Shown in pieces: positions 1-6,962 of a DNA stretch of 64,000 bases. The position numbers were made by a program, and so were the translations under genes. Under the pieces are notes generated by a model that ran no database searches, was not told the DNA's origin, and saw only the letters and a list, made by a program, of their open reading frames with translations. The stretch lies in contig JAJQDT010000121.1 of assembly GCA_021202075.1 (NCBI GenBank), positions 1 to 64,000 on the forward strand. The letters run 5' to 3'. This DNA comes from Lachnospiraceae bacterium. Lineage in GTDB: Bacteria; Bacillota; Clostridia; Lachnospirales; Lachnospiraceae. Positions within the stretch are counted from its first letter, which is position 1; every line of letters starts with the position of its first letter.

Positions 1-121
1 GCGGAGCGACGGTATCATTCCGCGGACGGGTGGTATCTCGCGCGCGGAATATTCATTATCAAACGAGAAAAAATTGTTATTGGACATGTTTCATTTGTTC
101 CTGGCCAGTAAAAACAACTGA
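1..121 (+). CDS. Possible 3' end of a truncated gene (partial)
   Basis: Two overlapping plus-strand frames are open from the window edge: one ends with TGA at 119-121 (ending ...FLASKNN), the other with TAA at 106-108 (ending ...SFVPGQ). Neither fragment (39 and 35 residues) is long enough for a family call. One of them is probably the C-terminus of a gene of the integrated element that also carries the integrase. Which frame is real cannot be decided here. Confidence 0.25.
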   Translation, partial: RSDGIIPRTGGISRAEYSLSNEKKLLLDMFHLFLASKNN

Positions 122-194
122 ATAGTGTATTTAACCGGGCAGCCGGGAGGGCGTGCAGTCATTCGTCCTGAGTCTTGACAGGAGGATGATGCTT

Positions 195-275
195 ATGACT
201 ACATATGAAGAATTCATGGTTATTCTGACTTTTGTGTTAGTTGTCGTTGCAATTCTTGATTTGAAAAATAAGTAA
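195..275 (+). CDS. Putative holin-like type I toxin (26 aa)
   Basis: A 26-residue membrane peptide starting MTTYEEFMVILTF and ending in the charged tail DLKNK. It is one hydrophobic helix of about 17 residues with a short polar N-terminus. This is the pattern of the putative holin-like toxins related to TxpA/BsrG in Bacillota, which insert in the membrane when their antisense RNA is lost. The start at 195 is chosen because GGAGG at 181-185 lies 9 bases upstream; in-frame ATGs at 186 and 189 lie too close to it. The stop codon is inside the stem of the hairpin at 270-311, which also ends the antisense RNA, so the two transcripts overlap at their 3' ends. The family assignment is by recognition; toxicity is inferred. 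Confidence 0.75.
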   Translation: MTTYEEFMVILTFVLVVVAILDLKNK

Positions 276-366
276 GCCGCCCTGCTCCTTGGCCGGATGG
301 GCGGCTTACTTAGATCGTTAGTTCGCCGGGACGGATAGGCTTCATCTATCTTCCGGCTGTCTTGTT
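265..366 (-). ncRNA. Antisense RNA A, candidate antitoxin (RatA-like)
   Basis: A minus-strand promoter at 373-402 and a minus-strand terminator at 270-311 (followed on that strand by ATTTTTC) delimit an RNA of about 100 nt. It runs convergently to the toxin gene and covers the toxin stop codon and 3' UTR. This is the arrangement of the txpA/RatA type I toxin-antitoxin systems. It shares the segment AGGAGCAGGGCGGCT with RNA B at 420-494. No transcript data are available, so the ends are estimates. Confidence 0.6.
270..311 (-). terminator. Terminator of antisense RNA A
   Basis: A perfect 13-bp stem: AAGTAAGCCGCCC at 270-282 pairs with GGGCGGCTTACTT at 299-311. The minus strand continues with ATTTTTC, giving a U-run in that direction only. 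On the plus strand the hairpin caps the toxin mRNA without a good U-run. Confidence 0.75.
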
Positions 367-372
367 AAGTGC

Positions 373-402
373 ATTATAACACGTTGTGATAACATATTGC
401 AA
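373..402 (-). promoter_or_regulatory. Promoter of antisense RNA A
   Basis: On the minus strand: -35 TTGCAA (plus 397-402), 18-bp spacer, -10 TATAAT (plus 373-378). The predicted start is near 366, transcribing toward the toxin 3' end. Confidence 0.7.
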
Positions 403-419
403 TAACTTTTTTACGAACT

Positions 420-494
420 GTAAAAACAGCCGCCCTGCTCCTGATAATGGTCTGACGGCTGTTTTCTAAGGGTGACCCCTTATGAGTACATACG
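420..494 (-). ncRNA. Small RNA B, paralog of antisense RNA A
   Basis: A strong minus-strand promoter (500-528) is followed about 30 bases on by a hairpin, AAAACAGCCG (minus strand, plus 456-465) pairing with the segment at 422-432, and a run of T. The predicted RNA is about 75 nt. It contains the same AGGAGCAGGGCGGCT segment found in RNA A, so it looks like a duplicated antitoxin RNA with no toxin gene opposite it. It lies just upstream of the integrase and diverges from it. Function is inferred only. Confidence 0.5.
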
Positions 495-499
495 ATAGT

Positions 500-528
500 A
501 TTGTAAGGGGCTCGCTCTAATTTGTCAA
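500..528 (-). promoter_or_regulatory. Promoter of small RNA B
   Basis: On the minus strand: consensus -35 TTGACA (plus 523-528), exactly 17 bp, -10 TACAAT (plus 500-505). It is one of the best sigma-A matches in the window and does not precede any minus-strand ORF. Confidence 0.75.
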
Positions 529-550
529 TATCAAAACAGGAGGCTCTACA

Positions 551-1660
551 ATGCCTGCATACAAATACCAGACAAACGATGGGAAGGCGCTCTGGTACTG
601 CTCTTTCCACTATAAGGATTGGCTCGGCCAGAATAAACGGAAGAAAAAGATGGGGTTCGCAACCAGGAAGGCCGCGCTCGAATGGGAGCGTACTTTCCTT
701 GACCGCGAATCCAAAAACCCTGACCTGCTTTTTTCGTCTTTCATCGAGAACTATATGAAAGACTGTGAAAACAGGATGAAGCCCACGACCCTTGCCAGTA
801 AGAAATTTATGCAGGAGAGCAAAATACTGCCGTTCTTTGGTCAGGTGAAGCTTTCAAAAATAGACCCGCTTATGGTAAGAAGGTGGCAGAATGAACTTCT
901 TGATTACAGGGATGAGAATAGCAAACCGTATTCCAAAACATATCTCAGGACCTTGCACGCTGAGTTTTCCGCTATCATGAACTATGCCGTAAGATACTAC
1001 GGGCTGCCGAGCAACCCGTGCCATGTGACTGGCTCCATCGGGAAAAGTAAAGCTAAGGAAATGTCTATCTGGAGCCGTGACCAATTCGAGCATTTCATCA
1101 CTTTTGAGAAGCGTAAAGCATTCCACTGTGCTTTCAATATCTTGTACTATACGGGAATGCGCGAGGGGGAGCTACTGGCGCTCACACCGGCAGACATACC
1201 GCGTGACGACCTCATCATACAGATCAACAAAAATTATGAAGTAGTTGAGGGAAAGGAGATGCTCCTGACCCCGAAGTCTGAAAAGAGCAACAGGATCATT
1301 ACTATCCATGAGAGGCTCCACAAAGAAATCCTTGAATATATTGACGGGATGTGCATTGAAAAAGACGAGCGCATTTTCTACTTTGAAAGTGCCGGTCTCC
1401 GGCAGGAATTTAAAAGGGCCACAAAGCGAGCCGGCCTGCCGCCGATCCGGATCCATGACCTGCGCCATTCCCACGCAAGCCTGCTGATCGAGATGGGCGT
1501 ACCTATCACTGAGATTTCCAAACGCCTCGGCCACGAAAACATAGAGACAACGCTGCGGGTCTACAGCCATCTGTACCCAGGGAAAGAGCGCAACATCCCC
1601 GATCTTATTACCGCCTTTTTTGAATCGGAATCAGTGGAAAATATGGACTCATCCGAATAG
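551..1660 (+). CDS. int: Tyrosine recombinase / integrase
   Basis: A 369-residue site-specific recombinase of the phage/ICE integrase family. An AP2-like arm-DNA-binding region fills about residues 1-55, an alpha-helical core-binding (SAM-like) domain about 60-165, and the catalytic domain about 175-350. Catalytic motifs are visible: Arg in TGMREGEL, the HxxR of HDLRHSHAS, His in RLGHENIE and the Tyr nucleophile in RVYSHLY. The ATG at 551 is supported by GGAGG at 539-543. The gene reads toward the conserved rnj gene and ends 80 bp before its stop codon. An integrase in this position normally sits next to one att site, so the rest of the element should lie to the left, outside the window. No excisionase is visible inside the window. 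Confidence 0.93.
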   Translation: MPAYKYQTNDGKALWYCSFHYKDWLGQNKRKKKMGFATRKAALEWERTFLDRESKNPDLLFSSFIENYMKDCENRMKPTTLASKKFMQESKILPFFGQVKLSKIDPLMVRRWQNELLDYRDENSKPYSKTYLRTLHAEFSAIMNYAVRYYGLPSNPCHVTGSIGKSKAKEMSIWSRDQFEHFITFEKRKAFHCAFNILYYTGMREGELLALTPADIPRDDLIIQINKNYEVVEGKEMLLTPKSEKSNRIITIHERLHKEILEYIDGMCIEKDERIFYFESAGLRQEFKRATKRAGLPPIRIHDLRHSHASLLIEMGVPITEISKRLGHENIETTLRVYSHLYPGKERNIPDLITAFFESESVENMDSSE

Positions 1661-1661
1661 C

Positions 1662-1690
1662 GAGTACTTTTCGGGTACTTTTTTGAGAAA
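1662..1690. other. Candidate attachment-site region
   Basis: Two copies of GTACTTTT (1664-1671 and 1675-1682) lie directly after the integrase stop codon and before the terminator shared with rnj. Integrases commonly recombine at short repeats adjacent to their own gene. The partner site would be on the far left end of the element and is not visible, so the core cannot be defined. Confidence 0.3.
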
Positions 1691-1693
1691 AAC

Positions 1694-1736
1694 AAACCCC
1701 AACTTTCCTTTATTTACAAGGAAAATCGGGGTTTTT
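1694..1736. terminator. Bidirectional terminator between int and rnj
   Basis: The stem AAACCCC (1694-1700) pairs with GGGGTTT near 1728-1734, extended inward by CTTTCCTT pairing with AAGGAAAA. A T-run follows on the plus strand and an A/T-rich run on the minus strand, so it can serve both convergent genes. Confidence 0.7.
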
Positions 1737-1740
1737 GTAA

Positions 1741-3456
1741 TTAACTCACTTCCATAATAATCGGAAGTATCATCGGTCTGCGCTTGGTTCTCTTCCAGAG
1801 GAAGTCTCCGAGCGAATCACGAATCGTATTCTTCATCTTTGCCCAGTCCAGAATACGGCGGGTGTTGCAGAATTCCATCGCCTCTTCCACTACTGCGCAC
1901 GCTTCTTCCATCAGGTCCTCGGATTCCCGTACATATACAAATCCTCTTGAAACAATATCCGGCCCGGCGAGAATCTGCCCGGTGTACTTCTCCAGTGTCA
2001 GTACCGCAATGACGATCCCATCTTCGGCCAGATGCTGCCGGTCACGCAGCACAATATTTCCGACGTCTCCGACTCCGAGGCCGTCTACAAGAATCGAGCC
2101 GGTCTGCACCTGTCCGGTCACTGCTGCCGAGTTTTCATCCAGCTCCAGGACATCGCCAGCTTTGAGCATCATAATATGATCCTTCTCAATGCCAAGCTCC
2201 TCCACCAGCTCCGCCTGCGCCTTCAGGTGACGGTATTCCCCGTGAACCGGAATCGCGTATTTCGGTTTTACCAGGGAATAGATCAGCTTGATATCCTCCT
2301 GGCAGGCATGTCCGGAAACATGTGTATCCTGGAAAATGACCTTGGTTCCTTTTGCGGAAAGCTCATTGATCACCTTGGAAACCGCCTTTTCATTCCCGGG
2401 AATCGGGTTCGAGCTGAAAATCACAACGTCGTTCGGATGGATTGTGATTTTTTTATGCAGATTGGCAGCAATCCGGGAGAGCGCAGCCATCGGCTCGCCC
2501 TGACTGCCGGTCGTAATCAGCACCAGCTGTTCATCCGTATAATTTTTCATTTCGTCAATTTCAATCAGTGTATTTTCCGGAATATTGATGTAGCCGAGCT
2601 CGGAAGCGGTCGAAATGACCGTAACCATGCTGCGCCCCTCAATCACTACTTTTCTGCCATATTTATATGCGGTATTGATAATCTGCTGCACGCGGTCAAC
2701 ATTCGACGCGAACGTCGCAATGATAATCCGATGGTTCGTGTTTTCGGAAAACAGATGGTCAAACGTCTTGCCCACCGTCCGCTCCGAAGCCGTAAATCCC
2801 GGCCGCTCCGCATTTGTACTGTCGCACATCAGTGCCAGCACACCCTTCTTCCCCAGCTCCGCAAACCGCTGCAGGTCGATCGCATCGCCAAACACCGGGG
2901 TATAATCCACCTTGAAATCGCCGGTGTGCACAACCACGCCCACCGGAGAATAAATCGCCAGCGCGACCGCGTCCGCAATGCTGTGGTTTGTCCGGATAAA
3001 TTCGACCCGAAACTCACCCAGGTTGATCGACTGCCCCTGTTTGACAACCTTGCGCTTCGATGTGCGCATCTGGCCGCTCTCCTCCAGCTTGCGCTCAATC
3101 AGCCCCATCGTCAGCTTCGTCGCGTAGAGAGGGACATTCAGATCTTTCAGAATATAAGAAATAGATCCGATATGGTCCTCATGACCATGTGTAAATACAA
3201 ATCCTTTTACTTTTTGTGCGTTTTCTTTCAGATACGAAATATCTGGGATGACCAGGTCAATGCCCAGCATGTCATCCTCCGGAAACGCCAGTCCGCAGTC
3301 CACAACAATAATGCTGTCCTTGTACTCAAATGCCGTGATGTTCATACCGATCAGTCCAAGACCGCCGAGCGGTATGATTTTCAATCTCTCCGTATTGTTC
3401 TGTCTGTTCTGCTCTTTTTTCAATCCTTCATACCTCTTTCCTGCGATTTTACGCAA
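1741..3456 (-). CDS. rnj: Ribonuclease J
   Basis: A 571-residue metallo-beta-lactamase/beta-CASP RNase, slightly longer than the usual ~555 residues. RNase J acts as a 5'-3' exonuclease and endonuclease in mRNA decay and rRNA maturation in the cytoplasm. The metal-binding motif THGHEDHIG is near residue 90, MCDSTNAERPG and the beta-CASP segment follow, and VHGEYRHL near residue 400 is the C-terminal metal motif. The first ~22 residues (basic, Gln/Asn-rich) precede the conserved LKIIPLGGLGLIGMN start and may be a true N-terminal extension. Whether it is J1 or J2 cannot be decided from this copy alone. Confidence 0.95.
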   Translation of the reverse strand: MRKIAGKRYEGLKKEQNRQNNTERLKIIPLGGLGLIGMNITAFEYKDSIIVVDCGLAFPEDDMLGIDLVIPDISYLKENAQKVKGFVFTHGHEDHIGSISYILKDLNVPLYATKLTMGLIERKLEESGQMRTSKRKVVKQGQSINLGEFRVEFIRTNHSIADAVALAIYSPVGVVVHTGDFKVDYTPVFGDAIDLQRFAELGKKGVLALMCDSTNAERPGFTASERTVGKTFDHLFSENTNHRIIIATFASNVDRVQQIINTAYKYGRKVVIEGRSMVTVISTASELGYINIPENTLIEIDEMKNYTDEQLVLITTGSQGEPMAALSRIAANLHKKITIHPNDVVIFSSNPIPGNEKAVSKVINELSAKGTKVIFQDTHVSGHACQEDIKLIYSLVKPKYAIPVHGEYRHLKAQAELVEELGIEKDHIMMLKAGDVLELDENSAAVTGQVQTGSILVDGLGVGDVGNIVLRDRQHLAEDGIVIAVLTLEKYTGQILAGPDIVSRGFVYVRESEDLMEEACAVVEEAMEFCNTRRILDWAKMKNTIRDSLGDFLWKRTKRRPMILPIIMEVS

Positions 3457-3737
3457 TAAATATAATAAACGACATAAGTCGTTTCAAAGTGCAGGCAATC
3501 GTTCCATCGTGCGAGCCAGATGACAAACCAGATAAGTAATGGGCGTTTTTACTAAAAGAATAAAATACCCCCGTCATCCAGTATCATTGCACACACGAAT
3601 AAGGTGTCGCTCCGGCACCGTTTACCTTTGTTTTATTTACAAGTAAATATATCCACGTAAGCCTCGTCCGTACGAATGCGCTCATCAGGCGATCAGCGAG
3701 GCCAGCATTTCGCACCAGATCTTAATGCGAAACTGTA

Positions 3738-4004
3738 TTAAAGCTCAAGATCCACGTCCTCCAGAAGCTCCGCAAAAATCTTAGATACCGCTGTAAGTTC
3801 GCCGTCGTCCTCCACAAACTCATACAGGGCATCCGCTTCTCCGTCCTTCGAGGTATCCTTCAAAATATATACCTCTGCGTCTTCTTCCTCATCCTCGGTC
3901 TCTGTTACCAGCAGATAAGAAATTCCGTTGATTCTGGTCTCCTCCAGCACAGAAAACCAGACCGTCTCTCCTCCTTCAACCGGGCAAAATTCTATCTTGT
4001 TCAT
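3738..4004 (-). CDS. DUF1292 protein (ireB-ruvX operon)
   Basis: An 88-residue acidic protein of the DUF1292 family, biochemical role unknown. It carries the family core [19 protein letters not shown] followed by an [12 protein letters not shown] strand. The start at 4004 (MNKIEF) is preferred over an upstream ATG at 4052 because AAGGAG lies just upstream and the family begins near this point. It overlaps the 3' end of ruvX by 29 bp and is the last gene of the ireB-ruvX-DUF1292 set that is conserved across Bacillota. Confidence 0.88.
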   Translation of the reverse strand: MNKIEFCPVEGGETVWFSVLEETRINGISYLLVTETEDEEEDAEVYILKDTSKDGEADALYEFVEDDGELTAVSKIFAELLEDVDLEL

Positions 4005-4539
4005 ACATCTCCTTGCAGTATTCCCTTTTGGAATCGGATTCACAATCAGCATCCTGCTCCATCACAGCTGAATATTCCGAAGCTTCGTTCGTCAGTACCT
4101 CTGCAGCCTTTTTCTGGTTATTTCTATAATCAAGGTATCCCTGCAGAATATACACAGCCGCGATCATATCTACGTATTCTTTCCGGTTTTCGCGGCGCAC
4201 TCCGCTCTCCATCAGCGTCCGGTTCGCCTCCACCGTCGTCAGGCGCTCGTCCCACATCACGACAGGAAGGCCGGTCCGCCTCGTGAGCATATCCCGGAAC
4301 TCCAGTGACTTCTCTGCGCGCTCCCCGACGGTATTGTTCATATTCTTCGGATAGCCGAGCACAAACGCAGTCACCTCATACTGTCCGGCCAGCTCTTCAA
4401 TCCGCGCCAGCGTCCGGCGCAGCTTGTTCTCCTGATCACGACGGATAATTTCCAGCCCCTGCGCCGTCAGGCCAAGCGGGTCGCTGACCGCTACGCCGAC
4501 GGTCTTTGAACCGTAGTCCAGTCCCATAATCCGAATCAT
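3976..4539 (-). CDS. ruvX: Holliday junction resolvase-like RuvX (YqgF)
   Basis: A 187-residue RNase H-fold protein, longer than the usual ~140. The N-terminal [15 protein letters not shown] carries the first acidic residue, and DERLTT and YVDMIAA carry the others. The family is linked to pre-16S rRNA 5'-end processing. Residues beyond about 145 form a polar tail ([14 protein letters not shown]...) not seen in typical members; the last 9 codons overlap the DUF1292 gene. The tail may be a run-on after loss of an earlier stop codon. The start overlaps the ireB stop by 4 bp (ATGA), so translation is coupled. Confidence 0.92.
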   Translation of the reverse strand: MIRIMGLDYGSKTVGVAVSDPLGLTAQGLEIIRRDQENKLRRTLARIEELAGQYEVTAFVLGYPKNMNNTVGERAEKSLEFRDMLTRRTGLPVVMWDERLTTVEANRTLMESGVRRENRKEYVDMIAAVYILQGYLDYRNNQKKAAEVLTNEASEYSAVMEQDADCESDSKREYCKEMYEQDRILPG

Positions 4540-4811
4540 TCGTCTGTACGCTCCCAGGCCCTGTTTTTCACATATTCCCTCAGAAGCTCTTCTACCAGTT
4601 CATCACGTTCTACTTTCATAATCATACTGCGTGCATTATTATGATTCGTAATATAGGTCGGATCGCCGGACATAATGTATCCCACAATCTGATTGACCGG
4701 ATTGTATCCTTTCTCCTCCATCGCATTGTAAACGACATCCAGCACCGTCTTCACTCTTGTCTGGGGATCCATCGTGTAGTTGAAATACTGTGTGTTGTTA
4801 ATCTCTGCCAT
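4536..4811 (-). CDS. ireB: IreB family regulatory phosphoprotein
   Basis: A 91-residue DUF965/IreB protein. In Enterococcus faecalis IreB is a substrate of the PASTA kinase IreK and affects cephalosporin resistance. The N-terminus [19 protein letters not shown] and the central [18 protein letters not shown] segment are family hallmarks. It is the first gene of the ireB-ruvX-DUF1292 operon and has its own promoter at 4853-4881. Confidence 0.95.
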   Translation of the reverse strand: MAEINNTQYFNYTMDPQTRVKTVLDVVYNAMEEKGYNPVNQIVGYIMSGDPTYITNHNNARSMIMKVERDELVEELLREYVKNRAWERTDE

Positions 4812-4852
4812 TTCGTCACGTCCTTTGCCTGCACTGCCTAAAAGCTTTCTCT

Positions 4853-4881
4853 ATTCTAATATATCTTTCCAAATATTTCAA
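4853..4881 (-). promoter_or_regulatory. Promoter of the ireB operon
   Basis: On the minus strand: -35 TTGAAA (plus 4876-4881), 17 bp, -10 TAGAAT (plus 4853-4858). The predicted transcript starts about 35 bases before the ireB start codon. Confidence 0.7.
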
Positions 4882-4984
4882 TCCTTTTGTTTTTAATCTT
4901 TACGTCGAGGCATAAACCGGTGCATATCAAATCCATGCCGCATTCTACACATCCGGTATCCGCTGCAGCCGTGTTAATCCACAT

Positions 4985-6364
4985 TTATATTTTATCAAAG
5001 AGCAGCACATGGCTTGCAATTCTTTGCTTCAGGCAGCCCGTCAGAATTTGGTTCGTATAATCCTCTGAAGCCGGAATCGCGGCCCGAATATATTCTTTCG
5101 TATAACCGGTAAAATACTCTTCTCCATTGATTTGCATTTTCTCCTCAAACAGCACTTCGGACGGGCGTCCAATCTGCTGTTCTTCAAACCATGTGCGGTT
5201 CTGTTCCCCCAGCGCAAGAAGCTTATCGCTTCGAACCCCCTTTTCCGACTCAGGAATCTGCCCCGCCATCGCGGCCGCGCGCGTTCCCTGACGCATGGAG
5301 TATTTAAAAATATGCGTCTCATACAGGCGAATTCGTTTCAGGAAAGCAACCGTCTCTTCAAATTCCTCCGCTGTCTCCTGCGGAAAGCCGACTATCACAT
5401 CGGTCGTAATCGCCGGAAGATCAAAGGTCTCCCGCAGCATCGCGCACTTTTCCTCAAATTCTGCGGTTGTGTAACGGCGGTTCATCCGTTTCAGCACCGA
5501 ATCGCAGCCGCTCTGCAGCGACAGATGAAAATGCGGGCAGACCTTCGGCAGCGCGCGCAGCGCATATGCAAACTCGCTGGTAATAATCCCCGGCTCGAGC
5601 GACCCCAGCCGGATCCTTTGAATCCCCGGTACCGCGTGCACCGCCTGAATCAGGGAAATCAGCGACGTCCCGAGATCGCTCCCATAGGAGCTCAAATGAA
5701 TGCCGGTCAGCACCACCTCACGGCAGCCGCTTTGCGCCAGCAGCTCCACCTCACGCAAAACATCCTCCGTTCGGCGGCTTCTAACCCGCCCCCGCGCGTA
5801 GGGGATGATACAATACGTGCAAAACTGGTTGCAGCCATCCTGAACCTTGATGTATGCGCGGGTGTGCTCCTCGGTTCGGGTAATGGAAAGATTCTCATAC
5901 TCACGCACATGTCCGATGTCACTTATTCTGTTGTTTTTCATGAACGGTTTATCTGGTTCTGGTTGTATTTCGTCAAGTTCTGCAGTATCCTCTTTTTCCA
6001 AAAGATCCTCGCGGCGCGTTTCTTCGAACATGCGCAGCGCCTCGACCAGCTCTCCCTTCTGGTTATTTCCCAGCACCAGATCCACCGCGCTGTCCTCCTC
6101 AGGTGGATTCTGCGCGGTCTCTACGTAACATCCGGCCGCCACTACAATCGCATCCGGGTTCATTTTCTTCGCCTTATGCAGCATCTGCCGCGACTTGCGG
6201 TCTGCGATATTGGTCACCGTACAGGTATTGATCACATAGACGTCCGCGCCGGGCGCAAATGGCACAATCTCATACCCTGCCTCCTCCAGAAGCTGCCGCA
6301 TCGCTTCCGTCTCATATGCGTTTACCTTGCATCCCAGATTATGAAGCGCCGCTTTCTTTCCCAT
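4985..6364 (-). CDS. mtaB: tRNA t6A37 methylthiotransferase MtaB
   Basis: A 459-residue radical SAM methylthiotransferase that converts t6A37 to ms2t6A in tRNA. The N-terminal UPF0004 domain (about 1-125) has the three cluster Cys residues in NLGCKV, INTCTVTN and AAGCYVE. The radical SAM motif CNQFCTYC is near residue 180, with the partner-cluster region following, and the C-terminus has a TRAM-like portion. A ~35-residue acidic linker (near residues 115-150) separates the two Fe-S domains. The ATG at 6364 is chosen because GGAGG (plus 6370-6374) lies 5 bases upstream; an upstream TTG at 6376 would put that site inside the gene. Confidence 0.93.
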   Translation of the reverse strand: MGKKAALHNLGCKVNAYETEAMRQLLEEAGYEIVPFAPGADVYVINTCTVTNIADRKSRQMLHKAKKMNPDAIVVAAGCYVETAQNPPEEDSAVDLVLGNNQKGELVEALRMFEETRREDLLEKEDTAELDEIQPEPDKPFMKNNRISDIGHVREYENLSITRTEEHTRAYIKVQDGCNQFCTYCIIPYARGRVRSRRTEDVLREVELLAQSGCREVVLTGIHLSSYGSDLGTSLISLIQAVHAVPGIQRIRLGSLEPGIITSEFAYALRALPKVCPHFHLSLQSGCDSVLKRMNRRYTTAEFEEKCAMLRETFDLPAITTDVIVGFPQETAEEFEETVAFLKRIRLYETHIFKYSMRQGTRAAAMAGQIPESEKGVRSDKLLALGEQNRTWFEEQQIGRPSEVLFEEKMQINGEEYFTGYTKEYIRAAIPASEDYTNQILTGCLKQRIASHVLLFDKI

Positions 6365-6537
6365 TTGATCCTCCAATCAATTTCATTTTCTCCGTCTCAC
6401 GAAACTGCTGTCATCTCTTCACAGCCTCGTCATTTTACCCATACCGTTTTCTCAAAAACGTAAAAGCTTTTTCAAACCGCCTGACAGATTCACCAAAGAA
6501 AATTTTCCAAAGTTACCGAACTTTCCCTTATTTCTCC

Positions 6538-6566
6538 TTGACTTTTCGAGCGCCAGCCAGTAAGAT
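6538..6566 (+). promoter_or_regulatory. Promoter of the HPr-like gene
   Basis: TTGACT (6538-6543), 17 bp, TAAGAT (6561-6566), about 90 bases before the start codon. The rest of the 298-bp gap between mtaB and this gene shows no gene. Confidence 0.65.
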
Positions 6567-6662
6567 AAAAGAGAAATGGCAAGCCGTTTGGATAGTGAAC
6601 GCAAATAAGTCTGCTGTTCTCTGTCACACGAACATAAACAATGAACACGGAGGAGTGATATT

Positions 6663-6896
6663 ATGAAAACAGTTCAGATTTCCTTAAACTCAATTGATAA
6701 AGTAAAGTCTTTTGTAAACGATATTACCAAGTTCGACAACGACTTTGATCTCGTATCCGGCCGTTATGTCATCGACGCGAAGTCGATCATGGGTATTTTC
6801 AGCCTGGACCTCTCCAAGCCAATCGACCTGAATATCCACGCAGAAGACAATATCGACGAGATTCTGGCTGTGCTTGACGCCTACATTATCCAGTAA
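6663..6896 (+). CDS. HPr-family protein lacking the active-site His (Crh-like)
   Basis: A 77-residue protein with HPr fold length. The phosphocarrier motif GLHARP, which carries His15, is absent: the N-terminal region reads SLNSIDKVKSFVN. The second regulatory region DAKSIMGIFSLD is well kept, including the Ser that aligns with Ser46, the HPr kinase target. This is the pattern of Bacillus Crh, a regulator that cannot serve in PEP-dependent sugar phosphorylation. A role as a carbon-catabolite signalling partner is an inference; a bona fide HPr is expected elsewhere in the genome. Good Shine-Dalgarno (GGAGTG) upstream, own promoter and terminator. Confidence 0.85.
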   Translation: MKTVQISLNSIDKVKSFVNDITKFDNDFDLVSGRYVIDAKSIMGIFSLDLSKPIDLNIHAEDNIDEILAVLDAYIIQ

Positions 6897-6925
6897 ACGC
6901 AGATTCTCCATATGGAACACATTGA

Positions 6926-6959
6926 TGACCCGCCACCATTTGGATGGCGGGTCATTTTT
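6926..6959. terminator. Bidirectional terminator between HPr-like gene and thiI
   Basis: TGACCCGCCA (6926-6935) pairs with TGGCGGGTCA (6945-6954), a perfect 10-bp stem followed by TTTTT on the plus strand. It serves the convergent HPr-like and thiI genes. Confidence 0.85.
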
Positions 6960-6962
6960 CAT

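Noticed and set aside
2032..3459. Long plus-strand ORF opposite rnj (475 codons)
   Set aside because: It is fully antisense to the conserved RNase J gene and has no recognisable domain or start signals.
5132..6463. Long plus-strand ORF opposite mtaB (443 codons)
   Set aside because: Antisense shadow of a conserved gene with good codon pattern; the translated text is basic and low in domain content.
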